Source: CAYLYU01 sp964501925
GTDB taxonomy: Bacteria; Pseudomonadota; Zetaproteobacteria; Mariprofundales; Mariprofundaceae
Assembly: GCA_964501925.1 (NCBI GenBank)
Contig: CAZCTM010000007.1
Location: forward strand, 1 to 64,000
DNA length: 64,000 nucleotides
Direction: 5' to 3'
Under the pieces are notes generated by a model. That model made no database searches and was not told the origin of the DNA. It was given only the letters and a program-made list of their open reading frames with translations. Of the stretch, positions 7,488 to 16,116 are shown piece after piece (the stretch's first letter is position 1; each line of letters begins with the position of its first letter). The translations under genes were made by a program, and so were the position numbers.

Positions 7488-8905
7488 GTCCCAGTAGGAA
7501 CGCCGGCCCCTGTGGTCCCGCAGGGGCGGCGCCCGTTTTCAATCTTGATCTCATCCGCAAATACGACAAGGCCGGCCCACGTTACACCTCATATCCGACC
7601 GCGCCCATGTTCCATACCGGCATTGGGGCGGATACCTATCGCCAATGCCTTGAACAGGCCGGCAGGAAGGATGCGCCGTTATCCCTGTACATCCATATCC
7701 CCTTCTGTGACACCGTTTGTTACTACTGCGGATGCAGCAAGATTGTCACAAAACAGCGTGAGAGGGCCTCACCCTACCTGGAGGCGATCATCAAGGAGAT
7801 TGACCTCCTGGCAGAGGCCATTGGCCGCGGGCGGGAAGTGGCCCAGCTCCACTGGGGTGGGGGAACCCCGACTTTCCTGAACGATCACCAGATCCGAAGA
7901 TTGGCGGACCATCTGCACAAGCGATTCCCGTTTGCCCCGGACACGAAGGGGGAATACGGCATTGAGGTTGATCCCCGGGAATGTGGGGAATCCACCATCA
8001 AGGTTCTGCGAGAATCGGGGTTTAACCGCCTTTCCATGGGAGTGCAGGACTTTGATCCTGATGTGCAAAAGGCCGTCAACCGTATTCAATCCAAGGAAGA
8101 GACCCTGCGCGTCCTGAACCAGGCACGTGAGGCCGGCTTTGTATCCATCAACATTGACCTGATGTACGGACTCCCCCTGCAGAGTGTTGAAAGCTTTGAT
8201 CGGACGTTATCCACCATCATTGAATTCTCGCCCGACAGAATCGCCCTGTTCAACTATGCTCATCTGCCGCACATGTTCATGCCCCAGCGCCGAATCAACC
8301 CTGAAGACATCCCGGCACCGGAAGTGAAGCTGGCCATTCTCAGGCACAGCATCCAGCGCCTCCTGGATGCAGGTTATGTCTTCATCGGTATGGATCACTT
8401 TGCCAAACCGGACGATGAGCTGGCCGTCGCCCAGAGGCGGGGGCTTCTGTACCGTAACTTCCAGGGATACAGCACCCATGGGGATGCGGATCTTCTGGGA
8501 CTGGGAATCACGTCCATCGGATACGTGGAAGGAACCTTCTTCCAGAACCTCAAGGATCTGGAATCCTATTATGCGTGCATCGACAAGGGAGAATTCCCCA
8601 TTCTGCGGGGCTATCAGCTCACGGATGAGGATCATTTGCGCCGTTTCGTGATCATGCGCCTGATGTGCGACTTTGAGCTCAATTATTCCCAGGTGGAAGA
8701 GCGGTTCGGGATCAGCTTCCGGGAACATTTTTCCGAGGAAATGGATGATCTTGGGGACATGGCGTCTGACGGCCTTATCGCCCTAACGGACGAAGGGCTC
8801 CAGATCCTCCCGCCCGGTCATCTTCTGATCCGCAACATTGCCATGGTCTTCGATGAACACCTGCGAAAGAAATCGGGCGAGGTGAAATTCTCCCGGCTTA
8901 TCTAG
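7484..8905 (+). CDS. hemN: Oxygen-independent coproporphyrinogen III dehydrogenase
   Basis: Radical-SAM enzyme that converts coproporphyrinogen III to protoporphyrinogen IX without oxygen during heme synthesis. The 473-residue protein has the 4Fe-4S motif C75-x3-C79-x2-C82 followed by the extra C84 typical of true HemN rather than HemW, after YIHIPFC. The N-terminal segment KYDKAGPRYTSYPTAP is the HemN trip-wire region, and the length fits E. coli HemN (457). A GTG start overlapping the stop of the triheme cytochrome is the only reasonable choice. Linkage to six heme-protein genes suggests co-expression to meet heme demand under low oxygen. Confidence 0.94.
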   Translation: MSPSRNAGPCGPAGAAPVFNLDLIRKYDKAGPRYTSYPTAPMFHTGIGADTYRQCLEQAGRKDAPLSLYIHIPFCDTVCYYCGCSKIVTKQRERASPYLEAIIKEIDLLAEAIGRGREVAQLHWGGGTPTFLNDHQIRRLADHLHKRFPFAPDTKGEYGIEVDPRECGESTIKVLRESGFNRLSMGVQDFDPDVQKAVNRIQSKEETLRVLNQAREAGFVSINIDLMYGLPLQSVESFDRTLSTIIEFSPDRIALFNYAHLPHMFMPQRRINPEDIPAPEVKLAILRHSIQRLLDAGYVFIGMDHFAKPDDELAVAQRRGLLYRNFQGYSTHGDADLLGLGITSIGYVEGTFFQNLKDLESYYACIDKGEFPILRGYQLTDEDHLRRFVIMRLMCDFELNYSQVEERFGISFREHFSEEMDDLGDMASDGLIALTDEGLQILPPGHLLIRNIAMVFDEHLRKKSGEVKFSRLI

Positions 8906-8958
8906 GGCCGGCCATCCGACCGGAAGGATCTCATGACCTTCCTCATCGTTTCAAGACG

Positions 8959-10716
8959 TCAATAGCTCTTCTTGAATTCGGTGTGATGACAGGAAGGGCA
9001 TGGAGGAATGCGACCCGTTTGCTTGAAATGGATCTGTTTACCGCATGATGTGCAGGTAAGGGTACCGGCACTGGTAATCTCTCCGGAGTGGTAGAGCAAT
9101 GCCTTATCCGCCATGCTCGCCAGGTTTGACAAGGCACTGCCGGTCATGTCCAGAAGGGAGGACAGGGAGGCGAGGACACCTGCGCCAAGGCGTGAAGGAT
9201 TGAGCCGCTTGCTGGCCTCCTCACTGAGGATGCGCGCATATTCGGAGGCCTCCTGCATAAGGTCGCGTTCAAGAAACGCCTTGAGTTTCTTGCCCTGCTC
9301 TTCGCTGAAGGCACCTGCCGCCGTCAGCTGCTGCCGTGCCTTCTCCAGGGTAGCCTGGGCAACCTCGGCACTTTTTTCCGCCCCGGCGTCAAACAGCTCC
9401 CTGAAACGGGCAGCCAGCCGGTCGTACTGGTCTTCAACCGGTTCTTCACTCCCGTTTCCATCGCTCATGTGATCAATAATAGCGCCGCCAAACCCGGAGC
9501 AGCTGAGTTTTGTTGCGCCCTCCATTAAGCGTTCAAAATCGTAGGTAACCGTCTTTGCAGCAATCGCTCCGGTAATCCCCCTGATAATGAGATCCGCTGC
9601 CTCCGTCCAGCCGATATAGCGGAGCATCATCTCGCCGGAAAGGATCACGGATGAAGGATTCACCATGTCCTTGCCGGCATACTTGGGTGCCGTACCATGC
9701 GTCGCCTCAAAGATCGCATGTCCACTCACATAATTGATATTGGCCCCCGGCGCAATTCCGATCCCGCCTACCTGAGCCGCCAAGGCGTCTGAGATGTAGT
9801 CACCGTTCAGATTCAGGGTTGCAATCACATCAAACTCCGAGGCTCGGGTCAGCACCTGCTGAAGAGTGATATCAGCGATCGCATCCTTGATGATGATGCC
9901 GTTGGGAAGTCTGCACCAGGGTCCGCCATCCATCTCGACAGCGTCGAATTCACGCTTTGCCAGCTCATATCCCCAATTGCGGAAGGCCCCTTCGGTAAAT
10001 TTCATGATATTGCCCTTGTGCACGAGGGTGACGGACTTGCGCTGATTATCGATCGCATACTGGATGGCGGCGCGTACCAGCCGTTCCGTTCCTTCGCGGG
10101 AAACGGGCTTAATGCCGATGCCGGATGTCTCGGGAAACCGGATCTTCGTCACACCCATCTGCTCCTGGAGAAACCGGATCACCTGTCTGGCCTCCTCCGA
10201 ACCAGCCTCCCATTCAATGCCTGCATAGATGTCTTCCGAATTCTCACGGAAGATCACCATGTCCACATCTTCCGGGTGCTTGACCGGTGAGGGAACCCCG
10301 GGAAAATACTTGACCGGCCTCAGACACACGTAGAGATCAAGGATCTGGCGCAAGGCCACATTCAGGGAACGTATGCCCCCGCCCACCGGTGTGGTCAGTG
10401 GACCCTTGATACCAATCAGATAGTCCCTGAAGGCCTGCAATGTTTCTTCCGGGAGCCAGGCATCATCCGTCTGGCCGTACATCTTCCAGGCCTTCTCGCC
10501 CGCAAAAACCTCCATCCAGGCTATCTTCCGTTTGCCTCCGTAGGCCTTTGAAACAGCAGCATCCAGGACCCTCCGGGCGGCCGCCCATATATCTGGCCCC
10601 GTGCCATCCCCTTCAATAAAGGCGATAATGGGCTGATCGGGAACCGAAAGCTTGCCGTCCTCCTCCATGCGGATTTTTTCACCATTCTCTGGAATGCGAA
10701 TATGTTTAAAACTCAT
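8959..10716 (-). CDS. icd: NADP isocitrate dehydrogenase fused to YbeL/DUF1451 zinc-ribbon module
   Basis: Residues 1-418 are an E. coli-type isocitrate dehydrogenase: phosphorylatable S117 in GGGIRSLNVALRQ, and the NADP-selecting set K345/Y346 (HGTAPKYAGKD), Y392 and R396 (TYDFERLM). Residues 430-585 resemble YbeL (DUF1451): a helical region starting YDRLAARF, then YHSGEITSAGTLTC and a zinc ribbon with C555/C558 and C573/C576 (PPCPSC). Usual Icd ends near residue 416, so about 165 residues are added in one uninterrupted frame. The added module might bind metal or a partner, or control the enzyme; its function in YbeL itself is unknown. The start ATG at 10716 follows a GGAG site. Confidence 0.95.
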   Translation of the reverse strand: MSFKHIRIPENGEKIRMEEDGKLSVPDQPIIAFIEGDGTGPDIWAAARRVLDAAVSKAYGGKRKIAWMEVFAGEKAWKMYGQTDDAWLPEETLQAFRDYLIGIKGPLTTPVGGGIRSLNVALRQILDLYVCLRPVKYFPGVPSPVKHPEDVDMVIFRENSEDIYAGIEWEAGSEEARQVIRFLQEQMGVTKIRFPETSGIGIKPVSREGTERLVRAAIQYAIDNQRKSVTLVHKGNIMKFTEGAFRNWGYELAKREFDAVEMDGGPWCRLPNGIIIKDAIADITLQQVLTRASEFDVIATLNLNGDYISDALAAQVGGIGIAPGANINYVSGHAIFEATHGTAPKYAGKDMVNPSSVILSGEMMLRYIGWTEAADLIIRGITGAIAAKTVTYDFERLMEGATKLSCSGFGGAIIDHMSDGNGSEEPVEDQYDRLAARFRELFDAGAEKSAEVAQATLEKARQQLTAAGAFSEEQGKKLKAFLERDLMQEASEYARILSEEASKRLNPSRLGAGVLASLSSLLDMTGSALSNLASMADKALLYHSGEITSAGTLTCTSCGKQIHFKQTGRIPPCPSCHHTEFKKSY

Positions 10717-10778
10717 ATCATCCTCTCCACTTGCTGATTTGCATTTCTCACGATGGGAGAATTCCCAGAGTGACGGGT

Positions 10779-11054
10779 CTATTCGACCTGCTGTTTGATC
10801 CTGGCTGCCCGTTGTGCCTCACGTTTGGCGTCAAGGGCCTTCCTGCGCGCCCGTTCGTAATGATTCTCTTCCATGGCCTTTGCGGCCTCCTGCAGAGAGG
10901 CCTCGGCACTTTCCAGTATCTCGGAAGATTTTCCCTTGTCCGGGAGTTCACGCGCGGCAGCTATGGCGGCCCTTGCCTCCGCCATCTCCTGCACCGGAGG
11001 CTTCATGGCACAGGCTGCCAGAAGCACAAAAATAACGGCAAACAGGAACCTCAT
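10779..11054 (-). CDS. Small lipoprotein with DUF4398-like helical domain
   Basis: A 91-residue protein. The N terminus is a lipoprotein signal with lipobox LAAC (Cys at about residue 15). The rest is Ala/Glu/Arg-rich amphipathic helix (AEARAAIAAAREL ... ARRKALDAKREAQRAARIKQ), resembling DUF4398, a family found with OmpA-like envelope proteins. It lies between icd and aspS on the same strand with short gaps. Role unknown; an outer-membrane or periplasmic helical spacer is the best guess. Confidence 0.8.
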   Translation of the reverse strand: MRFLFAVIFVLLAACAMKPPVQEMAEARAAIAAARELPDKGKSSEILESAEASLQEAAKAMEENHYERARRKALDAKREAQRAARIKQQVE

Positions 11055-11085
11055 ACCGCTAGGCTCGGTCCTGGCCAGTTACTTG

Positions 11086-12861
11086 TCAAACCACCGTTCG
11101 TCTGAGACGCAGCCCAAGTTCACGCAATTGCGACTCGTCCACACTCGATGGAATTTCACACATCAGATCAGCCGCCTTCTGGGTCTTAGGAAAGGCAATC
11201 ACATCCCGTATGGAGTCCGCCCCGATCATCAGGGCCAGGATGCGGTCAAGACCAAACGCCAGCCCCCCATGGGGAGGCGCACCATATTTCAGGGCGGTCA
11301 GCAGGAAACCGAACTTGGACTGGGCCTCATCCTCAGAAATGCCCAGTGCTTCAAACACCCTCCGCTGAACCTTCGGGTCATGGATACGAATGGAACCACC
11401 CCCGATCTCCGTCCCGTTCCAGACCAGATCATAGGCCTGAGAACGCGCTTTCAGAGGATCCTGTTCGAGCAGGTCCAGGTCCTCCATCACCGGTGCCGTA
11501 AAAGGATGATGCAGTGCCTCCAGGCGCTTCTCATCCGCATTCCATCCAAACATGGGAAAATCAACGACCCACACAAAACGGTTCTCATTCTCTTTCACCA
11601 TGCCGAGGTCATGACCGATTTTCACTCGCAGGTGCCCAAGTGAATCATTGACCACCTTGCGGTCTCCAGCGCCAAAGAACAGCAGATCCCCGCTCACTGC
11701 ATCACAGGCGTTCAGGATTTCCGCCAGCGAATCCTCGGAAAGGAATTTCACAATGGGAGACTGCAATCCTTCAGGGATCTTCGAGGCATCATTCACCTTG
11801 ATCCATGCCAGACCCCTGGCGCCATAAATTCCAACGAAATCCGTGTATTCGTCAATCTGCTTGCGGGTCAGCCGGGCACCCCCCGGAACCCTCAGAACCT
11901 TGACCAGCCCCCCATGGTCGGCCGGCTGTCTGAAGACCTTGAACTCCACATTCTTCATCAGACTGGTGATATCCACGTGTTCAAGGTCAAAGCGTGTGTC
12001 CGGCCGATCCAGCCCGTAACGACGAATCGCCTCATGATAATTGATTTGGGGAAATGGCAACGACAGTTCGATATCCGTACCCGCCCGGAACATGGCGGCA
12101 ATCAGCCCTTCGGCACAGGACATCACCTCCTCGGCATGGACAAAGGACATCTCCAGATCGATCTGGGTGAATTCCGGCTGGCGATCGGAACGCAAGTCCT
12201 CATCCCGAAAGCAGCGGGCGATCTGATAATAACGGTCCATTCCCGCCACCATCAGCAACTGCTTGAAAATCTGGGGGCTCTGGGGCAGGGCATAAAACAT
12301 GCCGGGATGCGTGCGGGAGGGCACCAGATAGTCCCTCGCCCCCTCAGGGGTGGATTTGTTCAGGATGGGGGTCTCTATCTCGAGAAACCCGTGTTCATCG
12401 AGATAGTTTCTGGCCGCATGGGTCACCCTGTGCCTGAGGATCATATTGGCCTGCATTCTTGGACGTCGCAGATCCAGATACCGGTACTCCAGACGGTGCT
12501 GCTCACCCACATCGCACTGATCCTCAATAAGAAAAGGCGGGGTTTCAGACTGTCCCAGGCAACGGATGCGGGTGGACTTGATTTCGATGGCGCCCGTCTC
12601 CAGCCTGGGGTTAACCGTTTCCGGACTCCTGGGAATCACCTCACCATGGACCTCGACGACATCCTGATGACGCAGGCCATGGGCCGTGGCATGAACCTCT
12701 TCCGTGTCCGGATGAGCGACCACCTGTACGAGACCGGTTCGATCACGCACATCCAGGAAAACAACGCCACCATGATCGCGCTTGGTTTGTACCCAGCCAC
12801 AGAGACGAACGGTCTGGCCGATTTGCCTGGCTGTAAATGTGCCACAATACGTGCGCTGCAT
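11086..12861 (-). CDS. aspS: Aspartyl-tRNA synthetase
   Basis: Class II synthetase charging tRNA-Asp. The 591-residue protein has an N-terminal OB-fold anticodon domain (VRLCGWVQTKRDHGGVVFLDVRDRTG), class II motif 2 (YQIARCFRDEDLRSDRQPEFTQIDLEMSF region), the GAD insertion typical of bacterial enzymes, and motif 3 (GLAFGLDRILALMIG). The length matches bacterial AspRS (about 590). Bacterial-type AspRS may be discriminating or also charge tRNA-Asn; this cannot be told from the window. It lies upstream of the lipoprotein gene with about 30 bases between. Confidence 0.97.
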   Translation of the reverse strand: MQRTYCGTFTARQIGQTVRLCGWVQTKRDHGGVVFLDVRDRTGLVQVVAHPDTEEVHATAHGLRHQDVVEVHGEVIPRSPETVNPRLETGAIEIKSTRIRCLGQSETPPFLIEDQCDVGEQHRLEYRYLDLRRPRMQANMILRHRVTHAARNYLDEHGFLEIETPILNKSTPEGARDYLVPSRTHPGMFYALPQSPQIFKQLLMVAGMDRYYQIARCFRDEDLRSDRQPEFTQIDLEMSFVHAEEVMSCAEGLIAAMFRAGTDIELSLPFPQINYHEAIRRYGLDRPDTRFDLEHVDITSLMKNVEFKVFRQPADHGGLVKVLRVPGGARLTRKQIDEYTDFVGIYGARGLAWIKVNDASKIPEGLQSPIVKFLSEDSLAEILNACDAVSGDLLFFGAGDRKVVNDSLGHLRVKIGHDLGMVKENENRFVWVVDFPMFGWNADEKRLEALHHPFTAPVMEDLDLLEQDPLKARSQAYDLVWNGTEIGGGSIRIHDPKVQRRVFEALGISEDEAQSKFGFLLTALKYGAPPHGGLAFGLDRILALMIGADSIRDVIAFPKTQKAADLMCEIPSSVDESQLRELGLRLRRTVV

Positions 12862-12972
12862 GGATAATTACACCCCCATTAGGAAAGGCGGTGCAGCTTA
12901 CCGATCCTGCGAATATCAAGCAAAGGGTTCCTTGCCCTAATCATCCCCGGAAGCAGGCAGGGCAGGTCCGGA

Positions 12973-13395
12973 TCAGGCGCCTGTGATGTAACTCTTCAGC
13001 TGAGCGATCAATTGCTCCTTTTCCTCGATCATCAGGGCCACCATATCCCGCAACGAAACAATTCCAACAAACTCTTCACCATCAAACACAAGAAGATGGC
13101 GGCAGCGATGCTCCTTCATCAGCTCCAGACATCGGCTTGAGGTTTCATCCGGACGCACCTTCACGACATCGGGATGCATGGCATTCTTGACCTTCACCGC
13201 TGCCGGATCCCGTCGCTCCCCCACCACCTTCATCAGATCGCGTTCGGTGAACAACCCTTTCACGCCAGCAGGACTGGTGATCACAACCGAACCCACAAAC
13301 TTCTCATACATGAGAATCGTGGCCTCAAGGACGGTCCGGTTTTCATCAATCGTCAATACAGTGTGTTCAATCTTTGAGGTGATTTTCATATCCAT
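12973..13395 (-). CDS. Tandem CBS-domain protein
   Basis: A 140-residue protein made of two CBS motifs: residues about 8-62 (VLTIDENRTVLEATILMYEKFVG ... LFTERDLMKVV) and 70-125 (VVKVRPDETSSRCLELMKEH ... GIVSLRDMVALM). Such stand-alone pairs bind adenosyl nucleotides and act as energy sensors; the partner here is not evident. GGGAGG precedes two possible starts, 13395 and 13389. It lies upstream of aspS with a 111-base gap in which I see no gene. Confidence 0.88.
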   Translation of the reverse strand: MDMKITSKIEHTVLTIDENRTVLEATILMYEKFVGSVVITSPAGVKGLFTERDLMKVVGERRDPAAVKVKNAMHPDVVKVRPDETSSRCLELMKEHRCRHLLVFDGEEFVGIVSLRDMVALMIEEKEQLIAQLKSYITGA

Positions 13396-13517
13396 CTCCC
13401 TCCCTTTCCTACCTCAAATAAAGCCCGCGAACCATTGGTCAGAAGCTCACGACAGGAGCGATACCAGGCTGGCCCAGGGGCGAATGTAGCACGATCCTGT
13501 TACAATGTCGCACCCCA

Positions 13518-14651
13518 TCAATGTGAAAGTCCGATGACCAGATCCACCGCCTTTTCAAGCTGTTCAGGGGCATTGTAAAAATGGGGAGAGAAACGGATTC
13601 CCCCGCCACGGACTGCACAAATGACACCCCGACTGATCAGGTATCGCTGCAGGGCATGCAGATCCCCTGCCCTTCGGTGACGAAAGGTGACGATGCCGGC
13701 ATAACGTCCCGACTCGAACGGGGTTAACAATTCAAGTTCCGGTTCCTGACGGATCCGTTGCATGAGTGTTTCCGCATGCCCGAGAACCGCGTGCTCAATC
13801 TGCCTGATCCCGACTTCCTCGATCAGGGAGAGGCTGGCATTCAGGCCATGGATACCAAGCATGTTGGGGCTGCCAGGCTCAAACCTGCGGGCACCTTTTG
13901 CCACCTCCCAATCCAGGCGTTCAAAATCGCCGGCGTACCTTACCATGTGCCAACCGAACTGCCGCAGCTCCAGTTTTTCCCTTGCTTCAGGCCTGGAATA
14001 GAACACTGCCAGCCCCTCAGGACCCAGCATCCATTTGTGGCCATCTGCGACAATGAAATCGGCATGGCAGGCCTGGGCGTCCATGTGCATGGCGCCCAGG
14101 CTCTGGATGGCATCGACACAGAACAGGATTCCCTCACCTTTGCAGAAGTCCCCCAACCTGTTCAGATCAAGCCGAAGGCCGGTTCCATACTGGACCGAGC
14201 TGACCGAGACCAGCCTTGTCCGTCCATCACAAAGCCTGATGATCGCTTCCTCGGGTGATGCATCTTCACAAAGCCCGGCCTTCCTGGTCTGGACCCCGAA
14301 CCTTTCAAGGGATTCCCAGACGATGCGGTTGGAGGGAAACTCCTGATCAGTGAGGACAACGTTGTCGCCGGACCGCCAATCCAGACCATAGGCAATCAAT
14401 GACAACCCTTCGGACGTGTTTTTGACCAGTGCCACATCATCGGGGCTTTCGGCACCAAGCAGACGCTGCAAACGACCCTTAAGCTCCGTCTCCACCCCAA
14501 GCCAGCGGGGATAATGCGTCGCACCCAGCAACATGTTTTCATCCGCAAAGGCCTTGACTGCCTCGGAGGTACGTTTGGGCCAGGGAGCAACAGCGGCATG
14601 GTTCAGATAGATCAGGTTTTTTCGCTGCGGAAATTCGGGATGCGGGTTCAT
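13518..14651 (-). CDS. Class V aminotransferase (cysteine desulfurase-like)
   Basis: PLP enzyme of the SufS/CsdA fold, 377 residues. PLP lysine K206 lies in VADGHKWMLG; LNHAAVAP near the N terminus and KNTSEGLSLIAYGL bind cofactor phosphate as in the family. The catalytic-Cys loop of SufS (RAGHHC) is not clearly present; the equivalent strand reads SRGVICAVRGGGIRFSPHFYN. It could be a desulfurase, a selenocysteine lyase or another class V lyase, so no symbol is given. Its start overlaps the stop of the THEP1 gene (ATGA), so the two are co-translated. Confidence 0.85.
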   Translation of the reverse strand: MNPHPEFPQRKNLIYLNHAAVAPWPKRTSEAVKAFADENMLLGATHYPRWLGVETELKGRLQRLLGAESPDDVALVKNTSEGLSLIAYGLDWRSGDNVVLTDQEFPSNRIVWESLERFGVQTRKAGLCEDASPEEAIIRLCDGRTRLVSVSSVQYGTGLRLDLNRLGDFCKGEGILFCVDAIQSLGAMHMDAQACHADFIVADGHKWMLGPEGLAVFYSRPEAREKLELRQFGWHMVRYAGDFERLDWEVAKGARRFEPGSPNMLGIHGLNASLSLIEEVGIRQIEHAVLGHAETLMQRIRQEPELELLTPFESGRYAGIVTFRHRRAGDLHALQRYLISRGVICAVRGGGIRFSPHFYNAPEQLEKAVDLVIGLSH

Positions 14652-15172
14652 GAACTCCTCTCGCCAAGCCAGGCACGCGCACGCATGGGAAGCCGATCAC
14701 GATTTTCCCGGGTTACCTGCCAGATTTCCGCATCCTGCCGGCCCTTGGCCTCGGCGATGAACCCATGGCCCCTCTCGGCAATCGTGGCAACCATCGGAAT
14801 TCCGGAATCCATCAGCCGACGCATGGTCTTAACAAAAGCATCTGACATGCATTCCATCCTGCCAATCTCGTCAACCAGATAAAGATGTGCATAATCATCC
14901 GGGTTGAATATTGATTGTAACATCTTTTCAAAATCATGGAGATTGACACCATATTTCCCGACGCGATGTGGCCCATCAAATCTCACGTGGGCAAGCATCA
15001 TGGTTTTACCGGTAAAGTCCACAAGCTCGAACCCCTGTCGAGCCCCGGAGGATCGGACCTCCCGTGTGTAGAAGCCACCGATCCGTTTTCCATGCAGCAG
15101 TCGGCGAAGTTTTCGTATCACGGTTGTCTTTCCTGCACCGGGAACACCGGTCAGCAAGAGCACGTTTTTCAC
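14648..15172 (-). CDS. THEP1-family nucleoside-triphosphatase
   Basis: A 174-residue P-loop NTPase: Walker A GVPGAGKT at residues 9-16, and Walker B with LYLVDEIGRME, the DEIG signature of THEP1. Family members hydrolyse NTPs and are common in archaea and thermophiles, with a scattered presence in bacteria. The start is a GTG. It overlaps the class V aminotransferase downstream and is divergent from the CheR-like gene with 100 bases between. Its cellular role is unknown. Confidence 0.88.
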   Translation of the reverse strand: MKNVLLLTGVPGAGKTTVIRKLRRLLHGKRIGGFYTREVRSSGARQGFELVDFTGKTMMLAHVRFDGPHRVGKYGVNLHDFEKMLQSIFNPDDYAHLYLVDEIGRMECMSDAFVKTMRRLMDSGIPMVATIAERGHGFIAEAKGRQDAEIWQVTRENRDRLPMRARAWLGERSS

Positions 15173-15272
15173 AGAGACGATTCAGCATGAATCGTTGGCA
15201 AGAGGCAAGAGCCATCACCCCGTCAGACCGCCCTCCATCCCTGCCAATCTCTGTCTTGCTGGAAGAATAGAA

Positions 15273-16094
15273 ATGCGGGATCAGGATTGCGTTCACTTCC
15301 TCCAATGGGCCCTGCCTAGGCTGCATTTGCAGTGGAAGGGCTACCGCAGGGTCCGCAGGCTGGTCTGCAAGCGCATCAGCCGACGCATGCGGGTATTGGG
15401 GTTGCAGGATATTCGATCCTATCGCGCCTTTCTTGAAGCGGATGAAGATGAATGGGCTGTCCTGGATTCCATGTGCCGTATTTCGATCTCGCGCTTTTTT
15501 CGCGACAGGGGGGTCTTCACCCATCTTGAAACAGAAATCCTCCCCCGGCTTGCAAGATCGCATTTCCGCAAACAGAAAAGAACATTGCACTGCTGGTGCG
15601 CGGGGTGCGCCTCAGGTGAGGAGGCTTACAGTCTGTTGCTGCTCTGGAAGATGAAACTGGAGCCCGGATTTCCAGGTGCTGGCATCCGGATTGTGGCCAC
15701 GGACAGCGATCCGCATCTGCTTGAACGTGCGCGTATCGCCTGTTATCCGTTCAGTAGCGTGAAAAACCTGCCCCCCGAATGGCTTGCGGAGGCATTCATT
15801 CGGTCGAATGGCGGCTATTGCCTGCGAGAGGAATTTAAACACGATATCGTTTTCATGGAGCAGGATATCCGCCAGGAGGTTCCGGACAGGCTCTTTGATC
15901 TCGTTTTGTGCCGGAACATGGCCTTCACCTATTTCGATGAAACGGTTCAGTTGAAAGTACTCGAGACGATCCGGCAAAGCTTGCGCCCGGGCGGAATCCT
16001 TGTTTTAGGAAGCCACGAATCTCTTCCCGGCACTGTCACGGGGATTGTTCCTCGCTCCAAGAAATACAGAAGTTTCAGCGTCACTGACCTGTAA
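15273..16094 (+). CDS. Solitary CheR-type methyltransferase
   Basis: SAM-dependent methyltransferase with the CheR layout in 273 residues: an all-helical N-terminal domain, then RFFRDRGVFTHLETEILP, the SAM motif CWCAGCASGEEAYSL, an acidic residue in VATDSDPHLLERAR, and LVLCRNMAFTYFDE (FDLI.CRNv.iYF in the family). The ATG at 15273 is chosen because GGAAG lies eight bases upstream; a TTG at 15195 would add 26 residues not found in CheR. No chemoreceptor, CheA, CheB or CheW gene is nearby, so the substrate is uncertain. Confidence 0.87.
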   Translation: MRDQDCVHFLQWALPRLHLQWKGYRRVRRLVCKRISRRMRVLGLQDIRSYRAFLEADEDEWAVLDSMCRISISRFFRDRGVFTHLETEILPRLARSHFRKQKRTLHCWCAGCASGEEAYSLLLLWKMKLEPGFPGAGIRIVATDSDPHLLERARIACYPFSSVKNLPPEWLAEAFIRSNGGYCLREEFKHDIVFMEQDIRQEVPDRLFDLVLCRNMAFTYFDETVQLKVLETIRQSLRPGGILVLGSHESLPGTVTGIVPRSKKYRSFSVTDL

Positions 16095-16116
16095 ACCCAG
16101 CCCCAGGCCGGGCAGA

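Noticed and set aside
8906..8958. Hairpins between hemN and icd (CCGG...CCGG, GAAGG...CCTTC) as bidirectional terminator
   Set aside because: Stems are four to five pairs and neither side has a T tract.
11914..12867. 317-codon open frame on the plus strand
   Set aside because: Antisense to aspS, no supporting start signal or family resemblance.
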